Shown: positions 14,969 through 16,328 of the stretch, in pieces
Position numbering within the stretch: position 1 is the first letter of the stretch
Layout of the letters: the number at the start of each line of letters is the position of its first letter
Assembly (NCBI GenBank): GCA_003158115.1
Contig: PMGM01000068.1
Span: 35,986-52,313 of the forward strand
DNA: 16,328 nt
Direction: 5' to 3'
Source: Methanobacterium sp.
GTDB taxonomy: Archaea; Methanobacteriota; Methanobacteria; Methanobacteriales; Methanobacteriaceae
The notes under the pieces: generated by a model
Told to the model about the DNA's origin: nothing
The model's input: only the letters and a program-made list of their open reading frames with translations
The model's database searches: none
Made by a program: the position numbers and the translations under genes

Positions 14969-16270
14969 ATGATCTGGAATAAAGAAGCAGAATGCATGTC
15001 TGATGATGATAGAAAAGATTTACAGCTTAAAAGATTGAAATCTGCCGTTAAAAATGCTTATGATAATGTACCCTATTATCGTAAACGTTTTAATGAGTTG
15101 AACATAACCCCTGATGATATTAATACTCTTAAAGACATTGAAAAACTTCCTTTCACAACCAAAGATGATCTAAGAGATGCGTATCCATTTGAAATGTTCG
15201 CAGTCCCAAGAAAGCAAATAGTAGAGGTACACACTTCATCAGGAACAACAGGAAAACCAACAGTATCAGGATACACTAGGGGCGATATTGAAATCTGGAG
15301 CGAAGTAATGGCAAGAGGCTTATCCATGGCTGGAGTAACAGATGAAGATATCATTCAAAATACACATGGATATGGATTATTTACAGGCGGTTTTGGAGTG
15401 CACTATGGAGCTCAGAAAATTGGTGCCACAGTTATTCCAATATCAACTGGACAGACAAAACGACAGATTGAAATTATGCAGGACTTTGGAACAACTGTAA
15501 TGATTTTCACCCCCTCTTATGGACTTTATCTTGCAGAAGAATTGGAAGAGGAGGGAGTAGATATAAAAGATCTTGATTTTAAAGCCATTGGCTTTGGTGC
15601 CGAGATGTGGACTGAAGAAATGCGCCAAGAGATTGAAAAACGATTTAATGCACCTGCATATAATATTTATGGCCTCACAGAAATAATGGGACCAGGAGTA
15701 GGTTTGGAATGTAGTGTACAAGACGGATTACATCTTTTTGAAGATCATTTTTATCCAGAAATAATTGATTCTGAAACACTTGAAACATTACCCGAAGGCA
15801 ATAGGGGAGAATTAGTTTTAACAACATTAACACGTGAGGGAACCCCATTAATTCGTTTTAGAACTAAAGACATCACCCTTCTTAAGAGGGGCAAATGTGG
15901 CTGTGGAAGAAACCTAGTTAAAATGGATCGAGTTACAGGCCGTACAGATGATATGCTTAAAATTAGAGGTGTGGCCGTATTTCCAAGCCAGATAGAGAAG
16001 GCTCTCTTGAAGATGGATGGATTAGAGCCTCACTACCAGATTATTGCTACTCGTCCTCATCACTTAGATGAACTGGAGGTTTTGGTGGAAGCATCATCTG
16101 ATATCTTCTCTGATGAAATTAAAGAATTAGTTGGTATTAAGAAGAAAATTGAAAATTATATTCATAATGAAATTGGATTAAGGGTTAATGTAACTCTAGT
16201 GGAGCCTAAAACATTACCTAGAAGTGAAGGAAAAGCAGTAAGAGTTATTGATAAAAGAAGATTTGAATAA
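14969..16270 (+). CDS. paaK: Phenylacetate-CoA ligase (AMP-forming)
   Basis: The 433-residue enzyme belongs to the adenylate-forming PaaK family, which activates aryl acids such as phenylacetate or indoleacetate to CoA thioesters with ATP. Motifs in order: SSGTTGKPT at 90-98 (phosphate loop), YGLTE at 234-238, [10 protein letters not shown] from 325, and the catalytic Lys of SEGKAVRV near 422. A CGCGR segment before the C-terminal domain is common in the family. GAGGGAT precedes the ATG at 14969, so the longer frame from the TTG at 14945 is rejected. In methanogens this gene often sits near indolepyruvate ferredoxin oxidoreductase and an ACT-domain gene and serves aromatic amino acid synthesis from imported aryl acids. 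The next gene here fits that pattern. Length is normal. Confidence 0.93.
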   Translation: MIWNKEAECMSDDDRKDLQLKRLKSAVKNAYDNVPYYRKRFNELNITPDDINTLKDIEKLPFTTKDDLRDAYPFEMFAVPRKQIVEVHTSSGTTGKPTVSGYTRGDIEIWSEVMARGLSMAGVTDEDIIQNTHGYGLFTGGFGVHYGAQKIGATVIPISTGQTKRQIEIMQDFGTTVMIFTPSYGLYLAEELEEEGVDIKDLDFKAIGFGAEMWTEEMRQEIEKRFNAPAYNIYGLTEIMGPGVGLECSVQDGLHLFEDHFYPEIIDSETLETLPEGNRGELVLTTLTREGTPLIRFRTKDITLLKRGKCGCGRNLVKMDRVTGRTDDMLKIRGVAVFPSQIEKALLKMDGLEPHYQIIATRPHHLDELEVLVEASSDIFSDEIKELVGIKKKIENYIHNEIGLRVNVTLVEPKTLPRSEGKAVRVIDKRRFE

Positions 16271-16305
16271 ATAATAAAAAAAGATTTTATGGGGGAATTT
16301 TGTAA

Positions 16306-16328
16306 TTGAAAATAAAACAATTATCCAT
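16306..16328 (+). CDS. Start of probable ACT-domain protein (partial)
   Basis: A TTG at 16306 opens a frame to the window end, reading M-K-I-K-Q-L-S and then Ile or Met. GGGGGA lies 9 nt upstream. This beginning fits the small ACT-domain proteins usually found directly after paaK in methanogens, which start with a similar strand (MxIKQLS/ISxFLENKPG). It lies 35 bp after paaK and probably shares its transcript. Only eight codons are visible, so the name rests mainly on gene order. Confidence 0.5.

Noticed and set aside
1..16328. CRISPR array, tRNA or rRNA genes, insertion sequences, phage genes
   Set aside because: No regularly spaced direct repeats, no cloverleaf or rRNA sequence, no transposase, integrase or structural phage frame was found on either strand.

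Overview
The window looks like chromosomal DNA from a methanogenic archaeon of the order Methanobacteriales, most likely a Methanobacterium-like species (inference). The DNA is AT-rich. Promoters carry archaeal TATA boxes rather than -35/-10 pairs. Shine-Dalgarno sequences match AGGAGGTGATCC, the complement of the archaeal 16S 3' end, and TTG and GTG starts are common. Gene content is archaeal: Nob1 endonuclease, a PRC-barrel protein, archaeal MoaB, a DtxR-FeoA fusion, and an N-terminal zinc ribbon plus membrane domain of a type I associate with Methanobacteria. There is no rRNA, tRNA, CRISPR array, insertion sequence or phage gene; it is ordinary core and accessory chromosome.

Layout. Positions 1-35 hold the start of a minus-strand gene with a poly-Asn N-terminus, preceded by a TATA box and a 14-bp palindrome. 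Nob1 follows (228-737, minus, probably leaderless). Next comes an intergenic region with a strongly structured candidate small RNA (about 910-1040). moaB (plus) converges on a small zinc-ribbon gene plus pyrE (minus), with T-run terminators between them. A PRC-barrel gene lies upstream of the zinc-ribbon gene. Positions 3379-4129 are a broken zinc-ribbon/membrane gene with an 8-T frameshift and an in-frame TAA. It is followed by a hairpin-rich non-coding stretch, a small symporter accessory protein (minus), a phosphate butyryltransferase-like enzyme (plus), a DUF308 membrane protein (minus) and an uncharacterised acidic protein (plus). A metallo-beta-lactamase-fold hydrolase and a sodium:solute symporter (both minus) come next.

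The clearest regulatory unit is the ferrous-iron locus at 10310-13120. A DtxR-family repressor carrying its own FeoA domain is followed 18 bp later by feoB. Two TTAGG-N4-CCTAA operators flank the TATA box, and the second reaches exactly to the start codon and contains the ribosome-binding site. This predicts iron-dependent autorepression of iron uptake.

The right end holds an uncharacterised multi-pass membrane protein, a 535-bp spacer with a terminator-like hairpin, and phenylacetate-CoA ligase. The first codons of a probable ACT-domain protein follow, a pair often seen near indolepyruvate ferredoxin oxidoreductase genes in methanogens. I do not see an obviously new multi-gene system. The items most worth a second look are the structured RNA, the double-lesion pseudogene, the iron operators, the separation of the symporter from its small partner, and several unassigned palindromes.
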